Assembly (NCBI GenBank): GCA_910584195.1
Contig: CAJTYV010000016.1
Span: forward strand, 1-64,000
Length of the DNA stretch: 64,000 nucleotides
DNA from: an uncultured Ruminococcus sp.
GTDB lineage: Bacteria; Bacillota; Clostridia; Oscillospirales; Ruminococcaceae
Direction of reading: 5' to 3'
How positions within the stretch are numbered: position 1 is the first letter of the stretch; each line of letters begins with the position of its first letter. The position numbers and the translations under genes were made by a program. The notes below the pieces were generated by a model that was given only the letters and a program-made list of their open reading frames with translations, ran no database searches and was not told the origin of the DNA. Positions 55,198-64,000 of the stretch are shown here, in pieces.

Positions 55198-55575
55198 ATG
55201 ATAACGTTCAGACAAAAGGGCGACTTCTCCAAACTGACACGTTATCTGGAGAAAGTCAAATCGGTCGTTAAACTTAGCGACCTTGATAAGTATGGCAAGG
55301 AAGGAGTAGCTGCTCTTGCGTCTGCAACTCCGGTTGATACTGGCTTAACCGCCAGCTCATGGTCATACGAAATCAAACACCAAAACGGAAGAGTATCAAT
55401 TACGTTTAAAAATTCAAATATTCAAAATGGAGTTCCGATTGCGATTATTTTGCAGTATGGACACGGAACCCGAAACGGCGGCTGGGTACAGGGGCGAGAT
55501 TATATCAATCCTGCTATCCAGCCTATTTTTGACAAAATCGCAAATGACGCATGGAGGGAGGTTACTAAGCTATGA
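55198..55575 (+). CDS. HK97 gp10-like tail completion protein
   Basis: A 125-aa protein. ALASATPVDTGLTASSWSYEI, then ILQYGHGTRNGGWVQGRDYINPAIQP, is the classic gp10-like signature of head-tail or tail completion proteins. It is unusual to find it after the lysin and directly before the tape measure. AAGGAGAATTCCAT precedes the ATG; overlaps the next gene by 4 bp. Confidence 0.82.
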   Translation: MITFRQKGDFSKLTRYLEKVKSVVKLSDLDKYGKEGVAALASATPVDTGLTASSWSYEIKHQNGRVSITFKNSNIQNGVPIAIILQYGHGTRNGGWVQGRDYINPAIQPIFDKIANDAWREVTKL

Positions 55576-58500
55576 GTTCAACGATTGACGAAAGAGTTGT
55601 CGAGATGCGGTTTGACAACAGGCAATTTGAAAGTAATGTTCAGACCAGCTTGTCAACTCTCGACAAGCTCAAGCGTAGCCTGAATCTTGACGGTGCGGTA
55701 AAAGGTCTGGAGGGTATTAACGCGGCATCAAAAAACTGCGATATGTCTGGACTTTCCAGCGCGGTCCAAACGGTTCAGGCCAGGTTCTCAGCGTTGGAGG
55801 TCATGGCGGTAACTGCCCTTGCGAACATAACGAACTCAGTTATCAATACAGGAAAACAGATGCTTCATTCGCTTACCATCGAACCTATCAAAGATGGCTT
55901 TGCCGAGTACGAACTGAAAATGGGGTCTATTCAGACAATCATGATGAGTACCGGCGCTTCGTTGGAAGATGTGAATAAGTATCTGAATGAACTGAACACT
56001 TATGCCGACAGGACAATTTATTCATTTGCAGATATGACTTCCAATATTGGTAAATTTACGAATGCGGGAGTCAAACTTGAAGACGCTGTAATGGCTATTC
56101 AGGGTATCTCAAATGAGGCGGCTGTTTCAGGCGCTAATGCAAATGAAGCTTCAAGAGCTATGTATAACTTTGCCCAGGCATTGTCGGCAGGCTATGTAAA
56201 GCTGATTGACTGGAAGTCGATTGAGAATGCTAACATGGCAACTGTAGAGTTTAAAACGCAGCTTCTTGAAGCGGCTGTGGCTGCCGGAACAGTTGAAAAG
56301 ACTACAGATGGCATGTACCGTGTTCTTACCGAAAACAATCAGGGTTCTACAATGGATGAGGCGATTGACGCCACCAAGAATTTCAACGACAGCTTGCAGT
56401 ATCAGTGGATGACAACAGATGTTCTTGTCAACACACTGAGGGATTATGCTGACGAGACGACGGACATTGGTAAAAAGGCTTTTGCAGCAGCGCAGGAAGT
56501 CAAAACATTTACTCAGTTAATGGACACGCTTAAAGAAGCAGTTGGTTCTGGCTGGGCTATGACATGGGAAATTTTGTTCGGTGATTTTAATGAAGCTAAA
56601 GCCATGTGGACGGATGCCAGTAACTATTTCGGCGGCATGATTGACGCTATGTCGGATGCCCGGAACTCCATGTTACAGGGATGGAAGGACCTTGGCGGCA
56701 GGACCGCGGTTATTGATGCTGTGAAGAATGGGTTTGGAGCATTGGTCAGCGTCGTAAAGCCCGTGAAGGATGCGTTCAGGGAGATATTTCCTCCTACGAC
56801 ATCTCAGCAGCTTTATAATATGACGATTGCCCTGAGAGAGTTTACTTCCCATTTGAAGCTTAGTGATACGGCATCGGCGAACCTGAAAAGAACATTCAAG
56901 GGTATATTTGCCGTATTGGATATTGGCAAACAGGCGTTTTCGGCCTTGTTCAAAGCCGTCACCCCATTATTTGGCGGTTTCAAAACTCTTGGCGGAGGAG
57001 TTCTGAGTGTAACAGGAAATATTGGCGATTTTCTGGTAAGCATTGATGAGTTCGTTAAAAAGAATGATATTTTCGGAAAATCCGTTCAGGGAGTCATCGA
57101 CTTCGTAGGGAAAGCAGCCAATGCGTTCAAGGATTTCGCAAAGGAAGTAAAAGATAAATTTAATCTTCCGGATTTGGATGCGATTAAGAAATCCGTCACA
57201 GATTTTCTGAACACTCTTAAAGAGAAAATTAAAATTCCCGGTCTGGAATTACTGCATTCCATGCTCGAAAGAATCCATATCAGAATGTCCCAGGTTGGGG
57301 AAGCGGCCGGGGATATGAAAGGCGGAGTTATTATCGCAATCGGTGCGATGGGTGAAGCTCTTTCAAAGTGTAAATTCTTGCAGTTGCTTCAGGCTTTATG
57401 GAACGGTGTAAAAACCATTGTCGGTGGAATCGCACAGGTTATCGGCGGTTTGGCGGATACGATTATTGAAAAACTGGGAAACGCTGACTTTAGCGGAATC
57501 ATCGATTTGCTGAATGGCTTATCCCTCGGTAGTATTGCGGTTGGTCTTACCAAGTTCATAAACAGCCTTTCCAATCCGTTGGATAGTCTTGGCGACATCA
57601 TGGAAAACGTGACAGGCATTCTTGATGGAGTAAGGGGGTGCTTTGAAGAGTACCAAAATCAGTTAAAGGCTGGAACACTGATAAAGATTGCTACTGCTAT
57701 TGGTATTTTGGCAGCGTCAATCGTGGCTATTTCTCTTGTTGACAGTGATAAGCTTACTGGTTCTCTTGGAGCAATCGCAGTCATGATGACGGAGCTGATA
57801 GCTGCTATGGCGGCGTTTAATAAGCTGGGAGGAGTGTCTGGTAAGGGAGCCACAAAACTTGTCGTATTTGCTGGCGCGGTTCTTGTCTTATCAAGTGCGG
57901 TGAAAAAGATGGCAAGTCTTAGCTGGAGTGAACTGGCAAGAGGTTTGGTTGGTGTTGGTGTATTGTTGGCGGAACTCGATGTTTTTATGGCCACAGCGAA
58001 GTTCAACAAGAAAGCCATGTCCAATGCAACCGCCATGGTTATATTTGCCGCAGCGATTAAGGTTCTGGCTTCTGCCGTTAAGAGTCTCAGTGGTTTAAGC
58101 TGGGAAGATATGGCGAAAGGATTGCTTGGAGTCGGCGTTCTTCTGGCTGAAGTAGATGTTTTCTTGAATACTGCAAAGTTCAGTGGAAAGGCGATGTCTA
58201 CAGCTACGGGAATGCTTATCATGTCGGCAGCTTTAAAAGTGCTGGCTTCGGTATGTGGCGATTTTGCTCAGATGCAATGGGGTGAAATAGGAAAAGGGCT
58301 TACTGCGGTTGGAGCGTTGCTTTTAGAAGTCGCGGCATTTACAAAACTTACTGGAAATGCAAAGCACGTTATTTCTTCAGGGCTTGCTCTGGTTGAGATA
58401 GCGGCTGCCATGAAGATATTTGCATCAGCGATGGGAGATTTTGCGAGATTTTCATGGCAAGAAATTGCAAAAGGTCTTGTAGCAATGGGCGGAGCTTTGG

Positions 58501-61500
58501 CGGAGGTTGCTATAGCTACAAATCTGATGCCTAAGAATATGGTCGGTATCGGAACAGGTCTTATCGTAGTTGGTGCAGCTCTTGAGATTATTGCGGATGC
58601 TTTAGGCAAGATGGGTAAGTTCTCCTGGGAAGAGATTGCAAAAGGACTGGTGGCAATGGGAGGCGCATTAGCTGAACTTGCGATTGGTCTGAATCTCATG
58701 AAAGGTACGTTGGCTGGTTCGGCAGCAATGCTTGTGGCGGCTACGGCTTTGGCAGTTTTGACTCCGGTTCTCAGCGTTTTGGGTGCTATGAGTTGGGGAG
58801 GAATTGCAAAAGGTTTGATTACGATTGCCGGGGCATTTACGGTTCTCGGGGTTGCCGGGTCTGTTCTCACGCCACTTGTCGGAACAATTCTCGCATTGAG
58901 CGGAGCGTTTGCTCTGATTGGTGTTGGGGTAGTGGCTATCGGTGCAGGGCTTTTGGCGGCAGGATTGGGTCTGTCTGCGTTGGCGGTTGGGTTTACGGCT
59001 TTTGCCGCCTCTCTTACTGCTGGCGCTACGGCTGTTGTTGCCGGTTTGACAGTCATCATTACAGGCGTGGCAGGTCTTATACCGGCAATCGTTGCCAAAG
59101 TCGGCGAGGCAATCGTTGAATTGTGCAAAGTAATTACCGCCAGTGCGCCTGTTATCGGCGAAACAATCAAGGCGGTTGTATTAACCCTTGTTGATGTGCT
59201 GGTCGAGTGCGTGCCTGCTATAGCAGACGGTGCTTTAACACTGATTGCAGGGGTTTTGGAGGCTCTGGTTGCATATACGCCTTCAATCGTGGATTCTATA
59301 TTCCAGTTCCTGATTGCAATTCTTGATGGAATTGAGAGGAATTTGCCGAAACTTATTCAGTCGGCGATAAATGTTCTTATGGCTTTCTTCTCTGGAGTTA
59401 TAGATGCTCTGAGCGGAATTGATGTTGACGTACTTGTAAAAGGTATCGCTGGCATCGGTTTACTCTCCGCTATTATGGTGGCGTTAGGTGCCGTTGCTGG
59501 ACTTATTCCACAAGCTATGGCTGGAGTGCTCGGTATGGGTGTTGTCATTGCCGAATTAGCTTTGGTATTAGCAGCAGTAGGCGCGTTAGCCCAGATTCCT
59601 GGATTATCTTGGCTTATTGGAGAAGGAGGCAAGTTATTACAGGGGATAGGCACGGCTATCGGTCAGTTTGTCGGCGGTATCGTTGGCGGATTCATGAGCG
59701 GTGTGTCAAGCCAGTTCCCACAAATCGGTTCTGATTTATCAGGATTTATGATGAATATTCAGCCATTCATTGAAGGAGCTAAAGCGATAGATGCTTCGAT
59801 GATGGAGGGTGTAAAGGCACTTAGCGAAACAATTCTTATACTTACCGCTGCTGATATTTTACAGGGGTTGACTTCTTGGTTTACTGGCGGTTCTTCACTT
59901 TCGGATTTTGCCGAAGAGCTTGTGCCTTTTGGCACGGCTATGAAAGCTTACTCGAATGCGATTTCTGGAATAAATCCTGAAACGGTAACGGCATCAGCAA
60001 CAGCGGCAAAAGCGCTTGCTGAAATGGCGTCCAATCTTCCTAACAGTGGCGGGGTTGTTGGCTGGTTCATGGGTGAAAACGACATGGATCAGTTTGCGGC
60101 TCAGTTGGTTCCTTTTGGCGAAGCGATGAAAGCGTATGGTGAAGCTGTATCCGGAATTGACGGTGCATCCATTGAAAGTTCGGCGATTGCCGGACAGGCT
60201 TTAACCGAATTAGCCAATACAGTACCGAATACCGGCGGCGTAGTGGGTTGGTTTGCTGGAAACAATGATTTGGGGGACTTTGCGGAACAGCTTGTGCCTT
60301 TTGGAGAAGCTATGAAGTTATATGGCGATTCCGTAGCAGGAATCAATTCTGAATCGATACAGGCTTCTACAATAGCAGGCAAGGCATTGACAGAGCTTGC
60401 TAATACAGTTCCCAACACTGGTGGAGTTGTAAGTTGGTTCACCGGGAATAATGACCTCGATACCTTTGGGGAGCAGATTGTTCCTTTTGGCGAAGCCATG
60501 AAAGCGTATGGCGATGCCGTTGCGGGTATTGATGGAGAAGCAGTAACAGCGTCTGCTACGGCAGGCTTGGCTTTAACGGAATTAGCCAATACAGTACCGA
60601 ATACCGGCGGCGTTGTAAGCTGGTTTACTGGAAACAATGATCTTGATACATTCGGGGAACAAATCGTTGTGTTCGGTGCGGCAATGAAAAAGTACGGAGA
60701 TGCGGTTGCCGGTATTGATGCAGAAGCTGTGACGGCGTCCGCGACAGCAGGTTTAGCATTGGCAGAGTTGTCAAATGGCCTGGATAACAGCGGCGGCGTT
60801 GTGAGTTGGTTTGCAGGGGATAACGATTTGGCGAGCTTTGCAAAGAGTATCATACCTTTTGGCGAGGCAATGAAATCATATTCAGATGCAGTAAGCGGCA
60901 TTAACCCATCGGCAGTAACAGCATCCGCAACTGCGGCACAAAGTTTGGCAACTTTAGAGGGAAATCTTCCAGCTATTGGTGGACTTTCCGAAATCATGAA
61001 TGGCGGAAACAGCCTTGCGAGTTTTGCAAGAGAGTTGATTCCATTCGGCGAAGCAATGAAATTATATTCGGATGCCGTGATTGGAGTAAATCCAAGTGCA
61101 GTAACAGCGTCGGCTACGGCGGCGCAAAGTTTATCAGAATTGGAAGCAAATCTTCCGGATGTTGGCGGCATATCAGGTTGGATTACCGGGGATACCGACT
61201 TGGGCGAGTTTGCGGAACGACTAATTCCATTCGGAGAAGCAATGTTGTCCTACAGCAATGCTATCAATGGAATCAACCCGGAAGCAGTAACAGCGTCTGC
61301 TACAGCAGCACAAGCATTAGCTGCCCTGGAAGCAAATCTTCCGAAGACTGGCGGCGTTGTGAGCTGGTTTGCAGGGGATAACGATCTGGAATCATTTGCT
61401 AAAGGTATTACGCCTTTTGGTGAAGCGATGAAATCATATTCTCTGGCAGTAACAGGTATCAATGCAGATGCTGTTGTTAATTCGACTACGGCGGGTCTGG

Positions 61501-63620
61501 CATTGATCGAGTTGGCGAAAACACTTCCAACTACAGGCGGAGTCGTTGGCTGGTTTACCGGAGAAAACGATTTGGCATCTTTTGCCAGTGGGATCGTACC
61601 TTTTGGCGAGGCAATGAAAGAGTATTCTCTTGCAGTAACGGGTATCAATTCTGACGCAGTTATAAACTCCACAACAGCAGGTAAAGCGCTGATTGAATTG
61701 GCGAATACCGTTCCGAATACGGGAGGAGTCGTTGGCTGGTTCACAGGTGGTAAGGACATGAGCCAGTTCGGTGAACAGTTGACACCTTTTGGTGAGGCGA
61801 TGAAATCTTATTCCGACGCTATATCCGGAATAGACGTAGAAGCTATCACAAATTCGGCTACAGCAGGCAAGGCATTAGTGGAATTGGCGAATACACTTCC
61901 GAATACAGGAGGAGTGGTAAGCTGGTTTACGGGCAGTAATGATATTGGTGCATTTGGAGAGAGTCTGATATTGTTCGGTAAAAACTTTGCACAGTATTCA
62001 GATTACATGAAGAATGTTGACGCCGGTATTGTCACAGCCACAACTAATGCGGCCAGCTCAATCGTTGAGTTACAAAAGAGTCTTCCGGAAGAAGGAGGGT
62101 GGTTCTCTAAAGACGTAAGCCTTGCTGATTTCGGTAAGGACATGAGTTCATTTGGTTCCTATTTCAGCTCTTATTATGCCTATATAAGCGGTGTTGATAC
62201 TGGTGTACTTTCCAGTGTTATTACCCAGACAAACCGATTGGTTGAAATGGCGAAGGGGATGGTGGGACTGGATGTTAGCGGAATGACATCATTTAGTTCC
62301 GCATTGACAAAACTCGGAGAAACTGGTGTCACAGGTTTCATCAATGCGTTCAATAATGCAGAATCAAAAGTTAAGGCCGCAGCTTCTAATATGCTGACGG
62401 CTTTTATCAACGGCGCGAATGCCAAGAAGTCTGACACAACCACCACTTTCACAAATATTGTGCAGGCGGTATTGACAGCAATAAAGGCTAAGCAGCCGGA
62501 GTTCCAGACAGTTGGTTCTACGTTAATGGTAAAATTTATTGCAGGAGTGAAATCGCAGGATAATACTGCCCGGACGACATTTACCACGATTATCAGTGGG
62601 TGTTTAACGGCTATCAAGAACAAATACGCTGAGTTCCAAACTGTTGGAACACAAACTATGATTAAATTCATTGCTGGTGTAAAATCTCAGGACAACAATG
62701 CCAGAACTACGTATACAAACATCATGAACGGATGTCTGACAGCTATTAAGAACAAGTATACGGAATTTCAGACAGTGGGTACTCAGACGATGGTTAAGTT
62801 TATCGCTGGTGTAAAGTCCAAAGATAATGAGGCTCGCACGACATTCACCACGATTATCAGTGGATGCTTAACAGCTATCAAAAACAAATACGCTGAGTTT
62901 GAGGCGGTCGGCAGAGGGTGCATGGAAAAACTCATTTCGGGTGTAAAAAGCAAAGATGCCAATGTCAAAGATTCATTTACATCAAGCCTTAGTAATGCAG
63001 TTAATGCCGTTAAAGGTTATAGAGACCAGTTCTATAGTGCTGGTTCTTACCTTGTAGATGGGTTTGCATCTGGTATTAGTGAGAATGCGTATAAGGCCGA
63101 GGCAAAAGCAAGAGCGATGGCAGCGGCTGCGGCAAGAGCTGCTGAAAAGGAACTGGATGAGCACTCACCTTCCAAAGTAGGTTATCGGATTGGTGATTAC
63201 TTTGGCGTAGCATTTGTCAATGCTATTGGCGACTATGAAGATAAAGCATACGATGTAAGTTCTGATATGGCAACTGCCGCTAAAACCGGTCTAGGCAATG
63301 CAATTTCCAAGATTAAGGATTTCATTACTAATGGTATTGATGCGGAGCCGACAATCCGGCCTGTTCTTGATTTGTCGAACGTGGAGTCGAGGATCGGCAA
63401 GCTGAACACTATGTTGAGCAGAACGCAGGCATTATCCATCAGCGCCAGCATGAACAAAGACCGTACCTCGGAAATTCAAAATGGAGGTGGAAAACCTAAC
63501 ACAAACAGTACGTTTACCTTTACACAAAATAACTACTCGCCTAAGTCATTGTCGAGAGTTGAACTTTATCGTCAGACGAACAATCAGTTCTCGGCATTTG
63601 AAAGGATGGTGAAAGCATGA
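55572..63620 (+). CDS. Tail tape measure protein
   Basis: A 2682-aa protein. The N-terminal domain (about 1-330) carries the tape-measure signature (IEPIKDGFAEYELKMGSIQTIM, WTDASNYFGGMIDAM). About 700-1400 is rich in hydrophobic Ala/Gly/Val segments, probably membrane-inserting after ejection. About 1430-2190 holds roughly 12 tandem 62-aa repeats (GGVVGWFxGxNDLxxFA, LVPFGEAMKxY, TASATAGxALxELA). About 2300-2470 holds about four to five 44-aa repeats (FQTVGTQTMIKFIAGVKS, CLTAIKNKY). It sets tail length and helps DNA entry; its size implies a very long tail. GGGAGGTTACTAAGCT precedes the ATG. Confidence 0.93.
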   Translation: MSSTIDERVVEMRFDNRQFESNVQTSLSTLDKLKRSLNLDGAVKGLEGINAASKNCDMSGLSSAVQTVQARFSALEVMAVTALANITNSVINTGKQMLHSLTIEPIKDGFAEYELKMGSIQTIMMSTGASLEDVNKYLNELNTYADRTIYSFADMTSNIGKFTNAGVKLEDAVMAIQGISNEAAVSGANANEASRAMYNFAQALSAGYVKLIDWKSIENANMATVEFKTQLLEAAVAAGTVEKTTDGMYRVLTENNQGSTMDEAIDATKNFNDSLQYQWMTTDVLVNTLRDYADETTDIGKKAFAAAQEVKTFTQLMDTLKEAVGSGWAMTWEILFGDFNEAKAMWTDASNYFGGMIDAMSDARNSMLQGWKDLGGRTAVIDAVKNGFGALVSVVKPVKDAFREIFPPTTSQQLYNMTIALREFTSHLKLSDTASANLKRTFKGIFAVLDIGKQAFSALFKAVTPLFGGFKTLGGGVLSVTGNIGDFLVSIDEFVKKNDIFGKSVQGVIDFVGKAANAFKDFAKEVKDKFNLPDLDAIKKSVTDFLNTLKEKIKIPGLELLHSMLERIHIRMSQVGEAAGDMKGGVIIAIGAMGEALSKCKFLQLLQALWNGVKTIVGGIAQVIGGLADTIIEKLGNADFSGIIDLLNGLSLGSIAVGLTKFINSLSNPLDSLGDIMENVTGILDGVRGCFEEYQNQLKAGTLIKIATAIGILAASIVAISLVDSDKLTGSLGAIAVMMTELIAAMAAFNKLGGVSGKGATKLVVFAGAVLVLSSAVKKMASLSWSELARGLVGVGVLLAELDVFMATAKFNKKAMSNATAMVIFAAAIKVLASAVKSLSGLSWEDMAKGLLGVGVLLAEVDVFLNTAKFSGKAMSTATGMLIMSAALKVLASVCGDFAQMQWGEIGKGLTAVGALLLEVAAFTKLTGNAKHVISSGLALVEIAAAMKIFASAMGDFARFSWQEIAKGLVAMGGALAEVAIATNLMPKNMVGIGTGLIVVGAALEIIADALGKMGKFSWEEIAKGLVAMGGALAELAIGLNLMKGTLAGSAAMLVAATALAVLTPVLSVLGAMSWGGIAKGLITIAGAFTVLGVAGSVLTPLVGTILALSGAFALIGVGVVAIGAGLLAAGLGLSALAVGFTAFAASLTAGATAVVAGLTVIITGVAGLIPAIVAKVGEAIVELCKVITASAPVIGETIKAVVLTLVDVLVECVPAIADGALTLIAGVLEALVAYTPSIVDSIFQFLIAILDGIERNLPKLIQSAINVLMAFFSGVIDALSGIDVDVLVKGIAGIGLLSAIMVALGAVAGLIPQAMAGVLGMGVVIAELALVLAAVGALAQIPGLSWLIGEGGKLLQGIGTAIGQFVGGIVGGFMSGVSSQFPQIGSDLSGFMMNIQPFIEGAKAIDASMMEGVKALSETILILTAADILQGLTSWFTGGSSLSDFAEELVPFGTAMKAYSNAISGINPETVTASATAAKALAEMASNLPNSGGVVGWFMGENDMDQFAAQLVPFGEAMKAYGEAVSGIDGASIESSAIAGQALTELANTVPNTGGVVGWFAGNNDLGDFAEQLVPFGEAMKLYGDSVAGINSESIQASTIAGKALTELANTVPNTGGVVSWFTGNNDLDTFGEQIVPFGEAMKAYGDAVAGIDGEAVTASATAGLALTELANTVPNTGGVVSWFTGNNDLDTFGEQIVVFGAAMKKYGDAVAGIDAEAVTASATAGLALAELSNGLDNSGGVVSWFAGDNDLASFAKSIIPFGEAMKSYSDAVSGINPSAVTASATAAQSLATLEGNLPAIGGLSEIMNGGNSLASFARELIPFGEAMKLYSDAVIGVNPSAVTASATAAQSLSELEANLPDVGGISGWITGDTDLGEFAERLIPFGEAMLSYSNAINGINPEAVTASATAAQALAALEANLPKTGGVVSWFAGDNDLESFAKGITPFGEAMKSYSLAVTGINADAVVNSTTAGLALIELAKTLPTTGGVVGWFTGENDLASFASGIVPFGEAMKEYSLAVTGINSDAVINSTTAGKALIELANTVPNTGGVVGWFTGGKDMSQFGEQLTPFGEAMKSYSDAISGIDVEAITNSATAGKALVELANTLPNTGGVVSWFTGSNDIGAFGESLILFGKNFAQYSDYMKNVDAGIVTATTNAASSIVELQKSLPEEGGWFSKDVSLADFGKDMSSFGSYFSSYYAYISGVDTGVLSSVITQTNRLVEMAKGMVGLDVSGMTSFSSALTKLGETGVTGFINAFNNAESKVKAAASNMLTAFINGANAKKSDTTTTFTNIVQAVLTAIKAKQPEFQTVGSTLMVKFIAGVKSQDNTARTTFTTIISGCLTAIKNKYAEFQTVGTQTMIKFIAGVKSQDNNARTTYTNIMNGCLTAIKNKYTEFQTVGTQTMVKFIAGVKSKDNEARTTFTTIISGCLTAIKNKYAEFEAVGRGCMEKLISGVKSKDANVKDSFTSSLSNAVNAVKGYRDQFYSAGSYLVDGFASGISENAYKAEAKARAMAAAAARAAEKELDEHSPSKVGYRIGDYFGVAFVNAIGDYEDKAYDVSSDMATAAKTGLGNAISKIKDFITNGIDAEPTIRPVLDLSNVESRIGKLNTMLSRTQALSISASMNKDRTSEIQNGGGKPNTNSTFTFTQNNYSPKSLSRVELYRQTNNQFSAFERMVKA
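59860..62150 (+). repeat. Tandem 186-bp repeats in the tape measure gene
   Basis: Units such as those starting near 60224, 60411 and 60597 are about 186 bp apart and share bases encoding NTGGVV(G/S)WF. About 12 diverged copies are visible. They add in-frame length to the tape measure and could change number by recombination. Confidence 0.8.
62490..63000 (+). repeat. Tandem 132-bp repeats in the tape measure gene
   Basis: About four to five copies of a 44-codon unit encoding FQTVGTQTM(I/V)KFIAGVKS and CLTAIKNKY. The copies are closer to each other than those of the 186-bp family, so their duplication looks more recent. Confidence 0.75.
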
Positions 63621-64000
63621 TTAAATCAATCACTGTTACGAACTATCTTGGCGATAGTATCAAACTTGATTTGGCGCGGCCGGAGGAATCCGGCTTCGTC
63701 GTCACTTCAGTTACCGGTTTGGGATCTGGAAAAGCGAATATTAACATGACAGAAATAGCGACAAACGATGGAAGTCTATATAATTCGTCTAGGCTCCCGA
63801 GCCGTAACATTGTAATATCATTGAAATATCTATGGCAGAGTACAATCGAGGATGTGCGCCAGCTCTCATATAAATTTTTCCCAATCAAGAAAAAACTCAC
63901 CCTGCTTATCGAGACGGACAACAGGCAGGCGGAGATTGAGGGCTATACAGAAGCAAACGATCCAAACATATTCAGCAAGGATGAGGGTTCTGACATTTCA
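63617..64000 (+). CDS. Distal tail protein, 3' end beyond the window
   Basis: At least 128 aa, open to the window edge. MIKSITVTNYLGDSIKLDLARPEESGF, then SRNIVISLKYL and FFPIKKKLTLLIETDNRQAEIEGY, is the N-terminal hub domain of Dit/gp27-like distal tail proteins. It starts with a 4-bp overlap after the tape measure, as usual. The receptor-binding genes should follow outside the window. Confidence 0.85.
   Translation, partial: MIKSITVTNYLGDSIKLDLARPEESGFVVTSVTGLGSGKANINMTEIATNDGSLYNSSRLPSRNIVISLKYLWQSTIEDVRQLSYKFFPIKKKLTLLIETDNRQAEIEGYTEANDPNIFSKDEGSDIS

Noticed and set aside
58268..61171. Long minus-strand open frames opposite the tape measure gene
   Set aside because: They mirror the Ala/Gly-rich repeats of the tape measure, lack start signals and have no recognisable motifs.
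59860..63000. CRISPR-like array
   Set aside because: The repeats are long, translated and contiguous without unique spacers; they belong to the tape measure protein.
1..64000. Alternative genetic code with TAG as glutamine
   Set aside because: Many intact genes end at TAG without sensible continuation; only one gene is interrupted by it.
1..64000. Reverse transcriptase or template repeat for the DGR inside the window
   Set aside because: No YxDD-type protein and no second AAY-rich copy of the 82-bp block were seen.

Overview
The window reads as most of the genome of a temperate, long-tailed (siphovirus-type) phage or prophage of an anaerobic Firmicute, most likely a Clostridia/Lachnospiraceae gut bacterium. 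The reasons are: moderate GC; near-universal AAAGGAG ribosome-binding sites; an oxygen-sensitive class III ribonucleotide reductase (NrdD/NrdG); a GH25 + CHAP + CW_7-like lysin; and many small proteins of types I recall from Clostridia phages. Family names are from memory; no database search was run. Everything is on the + strand except the integrase at the left edge.

Layout. 1-1.9 kb: a candidate attachment region with phased TCCT repeats, then a leftward tyrosine integrase and a possible excisionase. 1.9-15.5 kb: about 30 small early genes, many of them membrane proteins. They include three full and one partial copy of a DUF6353-like protein and two DUF6273-like proteins. Many of these genes sit in cassettes made of a recurrent leader that can hide the Shine-Dalgarno, then the ORF, then a terminator hairpin whose loop carries the stop codon. 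15.5-35.9 kb: replication and metabolism. This part holds a 1440-aa helicase-primase-family B polymerase fusion, an SSB-like protein, a methylase-like protein, an SF2 helicase, a LemA-like pair, NrdG/NrdD, a MazG-like protein and SLOG-like proteins. 35.9-38.1 kb: an iteron-like candidate origin, then a cargo unit with its own promoter, a structured leader RNA and a 348-aa unknown protein. 38.1-42.2 kb: two nucleases and a 959-aa protein with a DFDGD motif, read as a YonO-like single-chain RNA polymerase. 42.2-42.8 kb: a long noncoding gap. 42.8-64 kb: packaging, head and tail genes, namely HNH, TerL, portal, a protease-capsid fusion, connectors, tail tube, chaperones, lysin, a 2682-aa tape measure, and a distal tail protein cut by the window end.

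Most notable observations. (1) The two DUF6273-like genes end in an 82-bp segment that differs at 14 positions, all in first or second codon positions. Every difference can be explained by adenine-specific mutation of one shared AAY-rich template, which is the signature of a diversity-generating retroelement whose reverse transcriptase and template are not in this window. (2) The heptamer TTATATT, nearly always followed by T or C, occurs about 54 times by eye between 1.7 and 37.5 kb, essentially on one strand and in all reading frames, but only about three times in the 26 kb of late genes. (3) A family of about 14 SD-masking leaders is paired with stop-in-loop terminators. (4) A tRNA-like gene has an anticodon loop of about 21 nt. 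(5) Three genes look interrupted: one by an in-frame amber codon and two by one-base shifts at homopolymer runs.

No reverse transcriptase, CRISPR array, insertion sequence or recognisable lysogeny repressor was seen.
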